Shown here: positions 10,603 to 21,430 of the stretch, piece by piece
Position numbering within the stretch: position 1 is the stretch's first letter
How the letters are laid out: every line of letters begins with the position of its first letter
The notes under the pieces: generated by a model
What the model was told of the DNA's origin: nothing
Seen by the model: only the letters and a program-made list of their open reading frames with translations
Databases searched by the model: none
Position numbers and translations under genes: made by a program
Assembly (NCBI GenBank): GCA_002633005.1
Contig: NMRA01000429.1
Span: 1-62,000, forward strand
Direction: 5' to 3'
DNA length: 62,000 nucleotides
Source of the DNA: Phoronis australis
Lineage: Eukaryota; Phoronida; Phoronidae

Positions 10603-12561
10603 TTATTCCTTCAAGTACTGAAATGTCTTCACCACACCTGTATCCCACTCCACTACAGACACCTGACCCGGGGCCGGGAGACATAAACCAGTTGGATACT
10701 GGACACCACCAGGGGGCACGATCACGTGTGCACGTGCGTTGTTGTATAAAATCACCTGATGATTGTCATAGTCTGCCACCAGAATGTGACCGTGTGAGTC
10801 TACACACACACCGCGCGGCCTGTCACTCAGTTGATCGGTCAGTGTGGATACAATGGCCGGCCGCGCGTGGTCAATCACATGGACACGACCGGAATGCCAC
10901 TCACTGACCACCAACTGACCACAGTTATCCATGCACGCATAGCGTGGTGTGAACTCATCCAGTCCCAGGGTGGGACCGTCCAACTGGTGGTGAATATTAC
11001 AGTCATAATCTGTAATAATCACCCGTCCCCCCCTTGTATCACACACAACCAGCAGGTCGCCGTGACATGTAACATACCCATCACCTTTATACACATCACG
11101 ACACACCTTCACCACCTCACCGCGGGCATTGTACCTAACAACACCCTTAATGCCGATGTCGGTGATGAAGATGTCTCCATCATCACTACATGTCACATCG
11201 AGAGGCATCTGCAGTTTGTCACGAGTTTGTTGTAACGCAAACTTTAGTTTTAACTTGTGTTTATCAAACACTCTCACTGTTTTGTTCTCCCAGTCTGTTA
11301 CAACAAACCCCGCATCACAAACTGCCAGTCCACAACACGCAGGCCCCCTCTCCCCCTCACCCAGGCTGGTAAAACTACCCACACTACCCGCAGGTTCTTT
11401 AACAGTCTGTGGTGGAGTGACAGGTTGAACGAGTGATTTGGATGAAAGTTGTGAGAATTTTGTAGTGGTTTCTTGTGATTCTACAGTAAACCCTACGTCA
11501 ACATACGAGTCCGCTACTAACAATTCAGAAGGTGTAAAACCGAACACTGGCTTTTCAACGCCATGTTGTAACTGATTCACATCTAATGATGCAAGGGTGT
11601 CCGCCATGGTGGTGAACTGTTGAGTTGTTTCTGAAGGATGTGAACTTTCAATGAGTTGCTTAGCGTATCTCAATGTACTCATCAGAGACTGTCGACTTTG
11701 TTCAGCCGCCTCGTAAGCGGCTTGAGTTTGTTTTTGGGCCAAGAGGAACTGTTCGTTAAGTTTAGTGATCGCTTCACCTTTCTTTATTTCAACCCTGTCC
11801 TTGAAGTCATCATAAATCTTGCAGAGTTCGTCAAGCTTTTGAGCTAACATTTCTTGAGTTAGCTCTTCGCGAACATTTCTGCGAGCGTCTGCCACAATCT
11901 GTGCATGATCGACTGCGTCTACCCAGGGCTCAATCAAACCTTGGAGCACCTCCACTGCTTCCTTTGCCGCCTCGTCAAGGTTTTTCATTTTGTGTTGATC
12001 GTGGTCTAGCTTTGTACACAGCATACATACGGGTATTTTGCAGTTTTCGCAATAAATTTCCAGCAACTTGTCCGTGTGTTTTAAACAATACGTCTTCTGA
12101 CATCGACGCATTGTTTCAAAATGAACGCCAGCAGCGACTTCATCCAAACTGACCACTTTGTGGGTTAAAGTGAGTCCAGTCTGACAGTGAACGGCGGCAC
12201 ACTTTTCACACAGGTGATGAGTGCACTGTAGACACATGGACTCTGCTTCGACTGTGGATCCGTTGTGATGACACACAAAACAGAAGACATTGCCCGTTTT
12301 GGGAACGCAGTCATTCATGTGATACAGGAAATGGTTGAAAGGGAAATCAGCAGCGCCATCTTTAGGAATGTTTATAACTCTCTTGCATCTGGGACACGAG
12401 AACTCGCCGTTTTTTCCTCGTTTGTCCATATACGTCTGAATACATCCCTCACAAAATGTATGTACACATGGGAGCAGGCGGGGAGTCTTCTGGCGCTCCA
12501 AACAAATGGGGCATTCCAGCATGCGCCTCATTTCCTCTGCGTCTTTGGAGCTGATGGCCAT
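10603..12561 (-). CDS. TRIM-NHL family protein (RING, B-boxes, coiled coil, NHL repeats), 652 aa
   Basis: Likely a RING-type E3 ubiquitin ligase. Domains in order: RING finger at residues 17-59 (C17, C20, C32, H34, C37, C40, C56, C59); a B-box1-like Cys/His cluster at about 93-150; B-box2 at about 158-195 (begins CLKHTDKLLEIYCENC); a coiled coil at about 205-310 rich in Glu, Gln, Lys and Ala; a Ser/Thr-rich linker; and six NHL-type blades from about 400 to the C terminus, with repeats of the type RGVCVDSHGHILVADYDN. The whole protein lies in one uninterrupted coding exon. There is no filamin domain between coiled coil and NHL, unlike TRIM2/3/71. Length fits TRIM-NHL proteins, which are greatly expanded in many marine invertebrates. 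The start ATG is chosen because it directly precedes the RING and follows a splice acceptor by 21 nt. Substrate is unknown. Confidence 0.93.
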   Translation of the reverse strand: MAISSKDAEEMRRMLECPICLERQKTPRLLPCVHTFCEGCIQTYMDKRGKNGEFSCPRCKRVINIPKDGAADFPFNHFLYHMNDCVPKTGNVFCFVCHHNGSTVEAESMCLQCTHHLCEKCAAVHCQTGLTLTHKVVSLDEVAAGVHFETMRRCQKTYCLKHTDKLLEIYCENCKIPVCMLCTKLDHDQHKMKNLDEAAKEAVEVLQGLIEPWVDAVDHAQIVADARRNVREELTQEMLAQKLDELCKIYDDFKDRVEIKKGEAITKLNEQFLLAQKQTQAAYEAAEQSRQSLMSTLRYAKQLIESSHPSETTQQFTTMADTLASLDVNQLQHGVEKPVFGFTPSELLVADSYVDVGFTVESQETTTKFSQLSSKSLVQPVTPPQTVKEPAGSVGSFTSLGEGERGPACCGLAVCDAGFVVTDWENKTVRVFDKHKLKLKFALQQTRDKLQMPLDVTCSDDGDIFITDIGIKGVVRYNARGEVVKVCRDVYKGDGYVTCHGDLLVVCDTRGGRVIITDYDCNIHHQLDGPTLGLDEFTPRYACMDNCGQLVVSEWHSGRVHVIDHARPAIVSTLTDQLSDRPRGVCVDSHGHILVADYDNHQVILYNNARAHVIVPPGGVQYPTGLCLPAPGQVSVVEWDTGVVKTFQYLKE

Positions 12562-12584
12562 ATCTGGTGGAGTGGAGAATAACT
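12562..12584 (-). promoter_or_regulatory. 3' splice site and short 5' UTR before the TRIM start codon
   Basis: On the minus strand a pyrimidine-rich TTCTTTTCAG ends at 12583, followed by 21 nt and then the ATG. This indicates at least one upstream non-coding exon, so the promoter lies farther right and was not located. Confidence 0.55.
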
Positions 12585-15500
12585 GAAAAGAACGATGAGA
12601 GTGTACTTTAATACTCCAAATGTCGACGTTACATATTAACTCTTATTTACCTTTTCGGTATGAGTGTAACATGAACGACATATGCACGTAAGGGGCAGTA
12701 AATCATTTTTTTTTAAACACGGTGTTATTATGTTTTTGAAATTCTTGAAACAAAGCAGGGAAAAATAAATCCAACACTTGTTAGATCGTGAACTTGTCAT
12801 GAGTTCAGAAATACATGACAAAGTATTTCATATTTAAAAATAAGATACGTCTTCACACATATCCACTGTAAAGAGTCTCTCATTGTGAACACATTTTCAA
12901 AAAATTCTCAATAATTTGTTTTAAACAGGATCACTCCACAGCTACTGCATTTATTGTATGAAAAATGTAAACACACACAAAACATGAAGTGACAAAGTTT
13001 ATTGAAAGGTCTATAAATTCGCCTTACATTATAAAAAGAATAAAATGATTGAGACGACATACAGTTGTGAAATTGGTTTTCAAATATTTTTTTGTAATAA
13101 AGTTTGAAGTTCGTTATTGCAGGAGAGACGAGTGGATCTACAAGTTGACAAAAGAAGCACGCCATCAAAAATGACACGTGGGAGTTCCGATAAAGCGCTT
13201 TTTCTGAAACGATTTTTTGCTGCCCCGCATTGTGAAATTGAATTGAATATTTTGTTTGTTAAAGGACAATGTTAGACACAGAAGAATGTGTTCGTGATTT
13301 TCGGTGAACGGAGGCGGAACTGTAATTTGAATGACGACATGAACCCGTGAAACGGCTCCCCGCGAGTTAGAAATATACAAGCCCGGTTTAATTTTGTCGT
13401 ATTTTTGAGTGCCATTAAACAAATTAAGCATCCATCATTTGCCAACCTAAAATGGCATACTTAGGCGCAAATCGAATCTTTTAAGAACCACAAAATAGAA
13501 AAAAAATTTATGACCCAAATTTTGGGGGAATAAGTTTTGAACGATTAGTCGCTTTTTCAATTGTTCCCGAAAAAGTACCAACGAGTGAAAATGCTATTGA
13601 CCTCACTTTGCTCCCAACAAATTTGTTTATCTAGACTCCTCTACGCTTGGAGTCATTACAAGGCATGCTAGTGATCACATGACCACGAAGCATGATTAGG
13701 GATGGTCTGTCGTCCCCAACCGTATTTTGCATTTACAATGCACGTTTTGTTTCCATTGTTGATTGCTCAACCAGCTGTCGCTAAAAACTATTGTTCGCAT
13801 GAAAAAACTGTTTTGACTACATCAACAAAACACGCTTTAATCATATCGAAACCGATACTAGGAAAACTGATGAGTCACGTCTTCGTCGGTTAGTTACTCA
13901 TCGATATGTATCACAGGATGTGGAAACGATTCTACGGCAGCGCCTTTAAGATTCCGAATACGGTCCTCTTGAACCACAGTTCCTGACTACTCGAATTTGG
14001 ACACCAGGTACGGCCGATGGAAATTGACTCTCGGGTTTGCTGGCCTAAAAAGAATGCGAGGATCGAAAGTGGAAGTTAGAGGAGAATTCGTGGAATCGTT
14101 TCCACTCCCTGTATAAGGAATTTTGCATGAAACCTGACTGTTTTCGAGGAGTACAAATCACAAATTTGTAACCAATCACTTTTATATCTTGTGTCAATGG
14201 AAATACGCACGCAGTGTCCAACTTTTTTGAAGATCAACAGAATCTAATGACAAAAAACGAAGAAATGTGGAATTGACATCAGTGTCAGAAAGTTCACGTA
14301 TTCAGATCACAGTCCACAATCAGAAACGATTAGCAGACAACAAGACATGTTCAATGATCATTTTAACGTCAATTGAATTTTCTGTGGATTTTCGTACTTG
14401 CATTGGACGACAGTACAAAAACCGTTTTTTTATCACAGGCACCCTAGTAAGCACCGTCAATTAAACTCGCAATCCCCAAAACTGACATCGCTTGCTTGAT
14501 TACGAAAAAGTTGTCAAGCCAGCGATAAAATAGTTGATAAAGCAGATTTACAAACCTGGGAATAGGCAAATTTGAGAAACACATCTGCTCCGATGCAGTG
14601 CAGCTGTTCGTCTGAAAAAACAACGCTAAGCGCGTCTTCAACTAGCCAATAAGTAATACCGTTTTAAGTCACGTGTGAAATAGTCGTGTTGTTTTCACCA
14701 AGGAGTCCTTGCTTTCACTGCAAAGGTGTGCCCGGTTTTCCCGCGTTTCTATCAAGCTATTATTCTCTTGTGCCCGCCGTTTAGTGAGAGCACGGACGAA
14801 GACAGGTACGCGCTTCAATTTAGTGAAAAAAGAAACGCTTATATTTCTGCTGCGATATGAACAGTCAGCATTTTCGCTTCGCGAAGGATAAAGGTATCCA
14901 TTTGCTGGGAATAACAGCACAGTGCAAGAACCTCAAAGTGTGCCGAAGTGTCGAGCTAAGCGCTTAGCATCGAAGGCCAATGAAAAATAATGATTGCATC
15001 ACCTGACGACAGGAAAGCTCTGTCGTTGGCCCATTCTTACCGAATGTTGGCCTACTATAATAACGTACTTGATTGTATAAAGTGGCTTTCGTCCCCGAAA
15101 CGTTCAAACGCAAATAGATGTTCAAGTAGCAAAATTAAAATATTGCCACTAGTACGTCTGCTTTAAAAATGTTACTTGAATATCTGTATTTGTTTATTTT
15201 GTGCAATGGTCTAAAATAATCATATATACATTTTCGGAAATATACCTTTTTATCTCAAGTGCTTCACAAATGCTTACCGGTACTCAGACTGTCGACTAAG
15301 GCATTCCTCAGAGGTCGATACCACTAGCGTATCCCCTTTTTAGTACAGGGGGAATACGTAGATAAGCCCACACGATGACACACCTATGGACGTTTATTTG
15401 GAAGTATGCCAAATACACGCCCATGGGTGTTACAACTTGTGGTGCCAAGTGTCCTGACAGTGGGGTGTTTATTTGGAAATTTTCCTCTTAAAAGCCCACT

Positions 15501-16189
15501 CAGCGTCAACGTTTTGTCGCAAATTCAGTTTTGTGGAGCTTTTATCATTTATAAAAACGAACAAGGTGTTGACAAAGTATGCAAAAAATTAAAAATCCAG
15601 TTTTAAGTAAAACAGTGTCCAGTCAAGTAAAACTATGGCTTTCTGTTCACAAGACCCCTTTTCTGAATAAACGCCCGGGTGTTTAATTGGTGTACCTAAA
15701 ACGCCTGAAAATATTCATTTTTTGATAACACGCTCATGGGCTCATCTACGCAAATTCCTGGTATTTAATAACCTGATGGTAGCATCGTTGTCCACAACAA
15801 ATTGTTTACGTATGTGACGACACCGCTTTGTTTGCTGTTCTAAGAAGAGCAACGCGGATCGTTGAAATGCGCCCATGAATGCAACGCAAATGGTGGCCTG
15901 AGAGCTATTCCGTGACAACAAACCTGTCTTGAACCCTTTCCGATTTGAGCCAAAAATCTTGTTGAATCACGTAAATCTCCTTTCGATATTTCACTACAGT
16001 TGGCTTGGAACTGGTCAAAGCTCTGTGTTGGTGCATACTTATAATTCTTTTATATTTCAAAGACATGTTTGGAAACAGAAAACTTTAGCGATTAAAAAAA
16101 AAAACGAAACTCTACGGTTGCATAGGCTGGCTTCCAAGATCGTTATGTTTTGAGTTAAGCTTTTTATGGAATTATGACAGGTACAGTGT
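12585..16189. other. Intergenic, upstream of the TRIM gene
   Basis: It should contain the 5' UTR exon(s) and promoter of the TRIM gene, but none can be placed. Frames at 12908-13431(-), 13702-13893(+), 14267-14464(+) and 14669-14920(-) show no family motifs. A small hairpin CGTATCCCC/GGGGGAATACG lies at about 15329-15357. Confidence 0.4.
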
Positions 16190-16256
16190 CTACAGCGGAT
16201 CTCGAACTCAGGTTGCACGAGCGATAGTCAAGCATCTTAACCATTCGGCCAAGGGG
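16190..16256 (-). mobile_element. tRNA-like SINE head
   Basis: On the minus strand an A box (GGCCGAATGGTTAAG) is followed by a B box (AGTTCGAGATCC) at tRNA-like spacing, but the acceptor ends do not pair. This fits a SINE remnant rather than a tRNA gene. Confidence 0.5.
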
Positions 16257-16604
16257 CAATTGCTGGTTAGCAAGCCACTTGAGAGACTTTATCTGACTGT
16301 ACACGTAGTCACAACCGGAAGTCACGCTTCAAAACAGTTTGAATATTTTGTTGTGTCTAAGAGCCTAAGAAGACTTAAATAATCTGTTCGTTCTTTTAAG
16401 ATGACGGTTGTCATTATTGGGTTGCAATTTACAGCAGATCACAGGCACCAATCTCAAGCCGAACACAGAAGGAGCTGCTTCACCCGTCTGTGCACCATTG
16501 CAGTCACCGACAGCATGAATCCAAAACCCTTCTGCCATTGCCCATCATCTGTACAACTAATTGTTAGACACTGAGGGTTTGCAGTATAAAATGATTACTT
16601 ACTT

Positions 16605-16924
16605 CAGTGGCGGATCTAGGATACCATAAGGGGGGGCCCAAGATGTTGCCTGGTTGCCTCGGGGAATTGGGCAAAGCGCGATTGTATGCACAGACGGCCC
16701 GAAAGTTGCGGGAGCTGACGATGTGGACCTGGTGTTGCTAAATTCTATCGGAGGACTAAAAAAATTAAAGAAATAAAAACCGGAACACGATTCCGCTGCG
16801 CCCTGCCTGCGCCCCGCTGGCACTCCAAATTGGTGCACTCGTTTCTTCGCACTGTTGCTACTGTTTCCTTTTCCCTGCAGCAGCCAAGGTGGGGGCCCTG
16901 GCCCCCCTCTTAAATCCACCTATG
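16605..16924. mobile_element. Short TIR element, GTGGCGGAT family, copy 2
   Basis: Starts CAGTGGCGGATCTAGG and ends CTTAAATCCACCTATG, whose reverse complement is CATAGGTGGATTTAAG. It has GC-rich subterminal runs (GGGGGGGCCC and GGGGGCCC) like copies 1, 3 and 4. TACTTA occurs at 16596-16601 and again directly after the right end at 16925-16930, a possible but offset target duplication. Non-coding. Confidence 0.65.
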
Positions 16925-16940
16925 TACTTAGAAGCGTGGT

Positions 16941-16996
16941 AGGTTGGTTGCAGACGTTTCGACCTGGTCCGCCAGGTCTTTATCAATGACCAACCT
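16941..16996 (-). ncRNA. Degenerate hammerhead ribozyme (Penelope-like / retrozyme type)
   Basis: On the minus strand the 56 nt fold as a minimal type I hammerhead. Stem I is an 8-bp helix between 16989-16996 and 16941-16948. The core UUGAUAA stands where CUGAUGA is canonical. Stem II is GACCUGG/CCAGGUC with a CGGA loop, followed by GAAA, and the self-complementary ACGU precedes the expected cleavage C. Such tiny palindromic stem III forms occur in Penelope-like elements and retrozymes. Two core changes (C3 to U and the catalytic G8 to A) should make it inactive, so it is best read as a transposon relic. Confidence 0.6.
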
Positions 16997-19070
16997 ATTC
17001 TCCAGACACTGAGGGGTCACCACTTTCAACCCTCCTCCTATACCCAGTCTCTGACTTTGGAGATTGTTTGCTCATCACAGTTGTACACATTGCACCTTTA
17101 GTTGCAAGTTTTTTTGGTAAAAAATTGCATTTTGTTCTTGTCCATTGCACTACTCCAAAAAGTCCTATGACAAAACTGAATCACCAACTTCACCAAACTT
17201 CGTTTTGACTGAAAACATGATGCTTCTATTCGTTCTTCATTGCTTACACTTAAACTTACTTTTCAGCTGTCTGCTGCTCTGGCCAGGTATTTGAACATGT
17301 AGTCTCGTGGCTGAGAATCTGGCCTCTTGCACTCATGCACCCAGTTTCAGTCCGTAAGTACAATACTGCCAACAACCCCCTAATGTGGGTGACCAATATT
17401 AAGTTCTCCCCTATTGTAAGTGTTGTCTTGAAAGTGTGCCCCTGTTGACCCATTAAACTATTCCCTATCACTCGTTGTGTTTTGATGAAGTGCTGCACAG
17501 TAAGCACTGAAGGGTAATATCTCTGAACTGTTTTTAACACATGACTCTGGTTTCGTTTCAGTCCAGAGAACGCCCATTCTTGAGACGACATGTAATTTAC
17601 GTCTTAGTACTCCAAAGAGGTTTTATCTGTATCAGATTGTCATGCACTCTGCTATACGTGGAGACAATTTGCTCTAGAAATGGTCAAAACCTGAAAAATT
17701 TCTTCTTCCTTAATCATGTCCTTAAATGTTGTCTTTGCTAGTCCAAAATTTTATTGTATTGCTGTGCCATTAGGCCTATGGGCCTGTGCTCGGAATAGCG
17801 CCTTTTGTGGCCTTTTTTACCTAAGTGGTTCGCATATAAGCCCCGAGGTGTTGTCACCTGCAAAGGCCCATGATATACTTTGCGTAAAGGCACACCTGTT
17901 TAACTTTTTGTATGAATCTCTTTTCATGAGCACAATGTTCTTTGAAAAAGTATAACTCAGGAACATTTTCATTAGACTTCTTGTGATGTTCGAATTGACT
18001 TTTACAAATGCATGACGAATCTATCCCTGCTGAAAATTCAAGCCAAAACCCAATTAGAATTGTTAACTGAAGCGCAAGTTTCAATTACCCCATTCCCTGC
18101 CAACACAATAGAGAGCCAGCTGACTGGCCTGCCTCAGTTAAGATGGCATCATAAAATTCTCCAACTGAATAGGACTACTTGTGACCTTCTTTTTGACCTG
18201 GATTTTCATATGGAGGAACCAGAAACCTGTTACATGGTAGTTATATTGGCTGAGAATGAATTTTGTAGAAACGTTACATCCCAATAGGTTGGTTGCACTT
18301 ACATTGCAATTATTTTACAATAAATGAAATAATATGAAAGATAAGCAATATATCTAATCACACAAGTTTTTATTTTTAAAACATGCATACAAATAGATAT
18401 AACAGGAAAAAGGAAACAACTTTACCCAGAAAATAAACATCACTGTACAATACTCTAGTTTATAAAAAATTATACTGAGAACCTAGGGACAAAGTGAGAT
18501 CTGTTAAAAAATACACATCTGTAAATGCTGCCCATCAAAATATATAAATACCTCAACTTACATAATATACACATGTTTAGGTTATGAGCTTCCAAGTTAA
18601 CAAAATATGATCAACAAAATAGTTATTGTTGAAGGTAAAAACATACCAGTACCATTGTGATGATAGAAAAAATTATGCATACCTTTAATCGCATTTGTTT
18701 GGGACAAAATATGAGTACGAAATTTAAAATCAGCGCATATGTGAACAACGGCAACAACACCAACAACAAGGTAAAAACAGACCATTACAATTGTGATAAT
18801 AGAAGAAACCGATGCATATCTTTAATCACATTTGTTTTTAGCCAAAATATGCTTTTAAGGGGCCTTCAACATCAGGATGCAATACAGTAGAATGTAATAC
18901 ATGAAACAATAACTAGATACAGGTAACAAAGCAGCAATTAATAACAAGTTAAGGGTGAAATTTTGACCAGGAGAGATGAAATAAAGAGATGATACTAAAT
19001 AGTGAGGGCATGAACAATAATGAAAAATGACATAATTAAGAAAGGTAAAGTGTAAGAATGGCTAAGAAAA
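16997..19070. other. Probable transposon-derived sequence, no intact gene
   Basis: It follows the hammerhead relic and precedes a LINE remnant. An imperfect duplication occurs within it: about 18653-18715 resembles 18789-18850 (shared TGCATA, CTTTAATC, CATTTGTTT and AAAATATG). Frames at 17256-17591(-), 17854-18084(-) and 18012-18287(+) have no family match I recognise. Confidence 0.4.
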
Positions 19071-19335
19071 TTACAGCCACTTTTTACTATTAAGTTTAAC
19101 AGTATGAATTGAATTGGGGCATTTAATTTCTGGGCCAAGAGAATTCTTTATTACAGCAGCAGCATAAATAAGAGATCTCTCCCCCCTCTCAGTTTTAATT
19201 TTTTCAAAACAAACATTACCAGCAAGTGAAGGTGTAAAGAATATAGCTTGACTGCTGCCAAATTTGTGGCCAAGATGTGTTGAAGCAAAGCCATCGACAC
19301 ATCTGTTACATGCAACAGGCAGAGAGTTATTTATT
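19071..19335 (-). pseudogene. LINE (non-LTR retrotransposon) reverse-transcriptase C-terminal remnant
   Basis: A minus-strand frame without an ATG is open for about 87 codons and ends at 19071-19073. Its distal part carries TERGERSLIYAAA followed by NSLG and an Ile. This matches the block near the C terminus of many CR1/RTE-like LINE proteins (GERS..YAA..LWNSLP..I). No catalytic YADD motif was seen upstream, so the copy appears 5'-truncated. The AT-rich sequence down to about 18300 may be its 3' UTR. Confidence 0.45.
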
Positions 19336-20209
19336 TCTTATTATTTTAATACAAAGTGAAACTTCACATTGCATCAACTTATATCAACATCAGAATTACT
19401 TAATAATCACTGAAACAAAGTATACACTAAACATCAGCATGGCATGTGCAGAGTGTACAATAAGTCTAAGTATTAATGAACTATGTACAATAATCTACTT
19501 TACAAAACCCTTTTAATATTATACAACACTTGTTTAAGATGAGAACAATTACAAAACTAACAGCAGCAACAAGTCAATGGCCTGGTCCTCAACATTAGAA
19601 ATGAACCAGAGGGCCAGACCAAAAAGAAATGAGCAAACCATGACACAAAAAATAAGCCTGGCAACTGCTTCACAAAACTCAACTATTAATAATGTTTGTA
19701 AAAATACAAGGGGAATTTAAGAGCATGACAGAATCCCTATTCAAAACAATATCAAATGGCGCTTGGAGAAGTCCCACCTACATCTCAGTGCAAAATATGA
19801 AAAAAATAGATTCCCTTTAGAGATGTCATGCCAAGGACATGGTGTGACATGCAGACAGACCTTTGTGAATACTATGTCTCCGACATCGTGCTATGAGCGA
19901 CAAAAATTATGCCAACGACTTTGTGTGACATACAGACGGAATGCCAAAGGTTTGGACTTAAAACTGCAAATTTCATAAAAATGAATGAAAAATTCACATA
20001 GCTTTCATTTACAAATTGAAGCAAAGTTTAAATAACGATGTTCATATACCACTTCTCTATAGCACAGCTCAACACCAACACCAAGCAAACAGCAAGGCAC
20101 TGCCGCAACCGGCAAAGTGGTTCTCAGAATTTTGCATGTTATATAGGACTATTGCAGGGGATTCAGCAGTTAACCCAATATGACAAGAACTGTGAACTGA
20201 CGTTTGTAC
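19336..20209. other. Non-coding, nothing firm
   Basis: A 30-40 bp motif (ATGCCAA..GAC..TGTGTGACAT.CAGAC) occurs twice, at about 19828-19860 and 19909-19940. No gene recognised. Confidence 0.35.
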
Positions 20210-20372
20210 CTGGCATTCTGTCCTCGCATTGCATTACTCCTTAAGTCTTCCTTAGCTACTTCTCGCATAAAAACATTCACGTATATTTTAATCCTTGTTT
20301 GGTCTCCATCTTGTGTTAAGTAGTTCACTGTGTTACCATTAAACAATGTTTTCCATTGGGAGGACACTCTTG
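20210..20372 (-). CDS. Candidate internal exon of an unrecognised gene
   Basis: Open for 53 codons with a clear amphipathic/strand-like stretch (RIKIYVNVFMREVAKEDLR). It is bounded by acceptor AAAG at 20373-20376 and donor GTACAA at 20209. The acceptor phase (two leading bases) matches the donor phase of the exon at 21336-21430, giving a continuous reading frame. The alternating hydrophobic pattern could suit a beta-rich extracellular domain, but I do not recognise the family. No following exon was found. Confidence 0.4.
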
Positions 20373-20615
20373 CTTTGAGTCATCTGCGTTGTTTCCCTTT
20401 GACAAATCCACTGGCATACAAAGTTAGAGTTCATAACACGTACCCGACTTGTAGGGTGTAATGCATGTTGAAAATCCCATTTACTTTTCCTAAAAGGCAA
20501 GAATGAAACACAAAGTATACAGAAGGAAAATTATAAGTTAAATCAAATAAGACTGTAATTTTGTATTTTTTAATGTTAATGGTTTCATCACTTTTGAATG
20601 TAATTATTGAAGCCT

Positions 20616-20702
20616 ATAAAAATCTAGGCAATGACCATCGCCTCTGCTGGCCCAACCTGGTTGGGTCAGCAGAGGTGATGGTCATTGCCAAATAAAAATC
20701 TA
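20616..20702. repeat. 63-nt near-perfect palindrome flanked by 11-bp direct repeats
   Basis: 20627-20657 and 20659-20689 are inverted copies of 31 nt differing at two positions that become G-U pairs in RNA, with a single T between them. ATAAAAATCTA stands directly left (20616-20626) and two bases to the right (20692-20702). It lies inside the putative intron between the exons at 21336-21430 and 20210-20372. Confidence 0.85.
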
Positions 20703-21335
20703 TTCCGCGTAATCACACAAACACCCGACCCTCACAAAAATTTCCGCAACAATTCAGCTTAAAATCGAACTCTCAAAAAATCAGTCATTACGGGTTAGGT
20801 AAGGTAAATTACATCGCCGTGAATGCCGAGGAAGTTATGTAAAATCACGCCTGTAAATGAACACAGTCCATGGGACAGGAATCAAAAAAAAACTAATATC
20901 TGCCATGCTATTTTGCAAGTGTCACACGCGAGGTCACGCGCTCTCTAAGTCTCGCGCTTGTCCTTGCCTAACTCAATGGAAATAGTTTGTGGTTGTCGCG
21001 CGCGATGAAAAAATTAACGGCTACTAAAAAGTGGAATTCGAATTCTTCGCCATAATCATCTTACTTCAACAAACATGCTACATGGAAGATATGTACAGAA
21101 CCAGAAATGATCGCTGAAGAAACTAAGCGCTTTTTAAGTTAGCCAGCGGAGGGGCTACGGTAGGCCTACAGGTACTTACATGGGAGCAGGTTTGTGAGAA
21201 ACAATTGATACGGGGAAGGCCTGAAGGCTGTAATAAATTCACATAACAAAAATAGTAGACCTAACGCGCAAGAAGTAATACGTTAAAATGTGCACCATTC
21301 TCTGATCCTCTGTCACTGTGTACCTTAGTACTTAC

Positions 21336-21430
21336 CTCTATTCCCTAAGCGCTTGAGCTTTGGGTAGTTGACCGTGTCGAAGTCGAGTCCACGTCTCTTT
21401 CGAGTTTCCGTGTCCAGGCCAGTCGGGAAA
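21336..21430 (-). CDS. Candidate exon of an unrecognised gene, upstream of 20210-20372
   Basis: 31 codons rich in Arg and Lys (TRKRRGLDFDTVNYPKLKRL), ending at a strong donor GTAAGTAC (21335 downwards), with a possible acceptor TTAAG at 21431-21435. The surrounding 20.9-21.6 kb is more CpG-rich than its neighbours and could be close to a promoter. Function unknown. Frame continuity with the exon at 20210-20372 is the main support. Confidence 0.4.

Noticed and set aside
10831-11235. 134-aa plus-strand frame inside the TRIM gene
   Set aside because: It is antisense to a clearly coding NHL region; composition reflects the reverse strand of conserved codons.
17481-17515. Second hammerhead-like pattern on the plus strand (TTGATGA, 6-bp stem, GAA)
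   Set aside because: No stem I partner and no ACGU/cleavage context; could be chance.
17854-18084. Minus frame starting with a signal-peptide-like MKLALQLTILIGFWLEFSAG
   Set aside because: Overlaps another frame of equal quality, has no recognisable mature domain, and lies in transposon-derived DNA.
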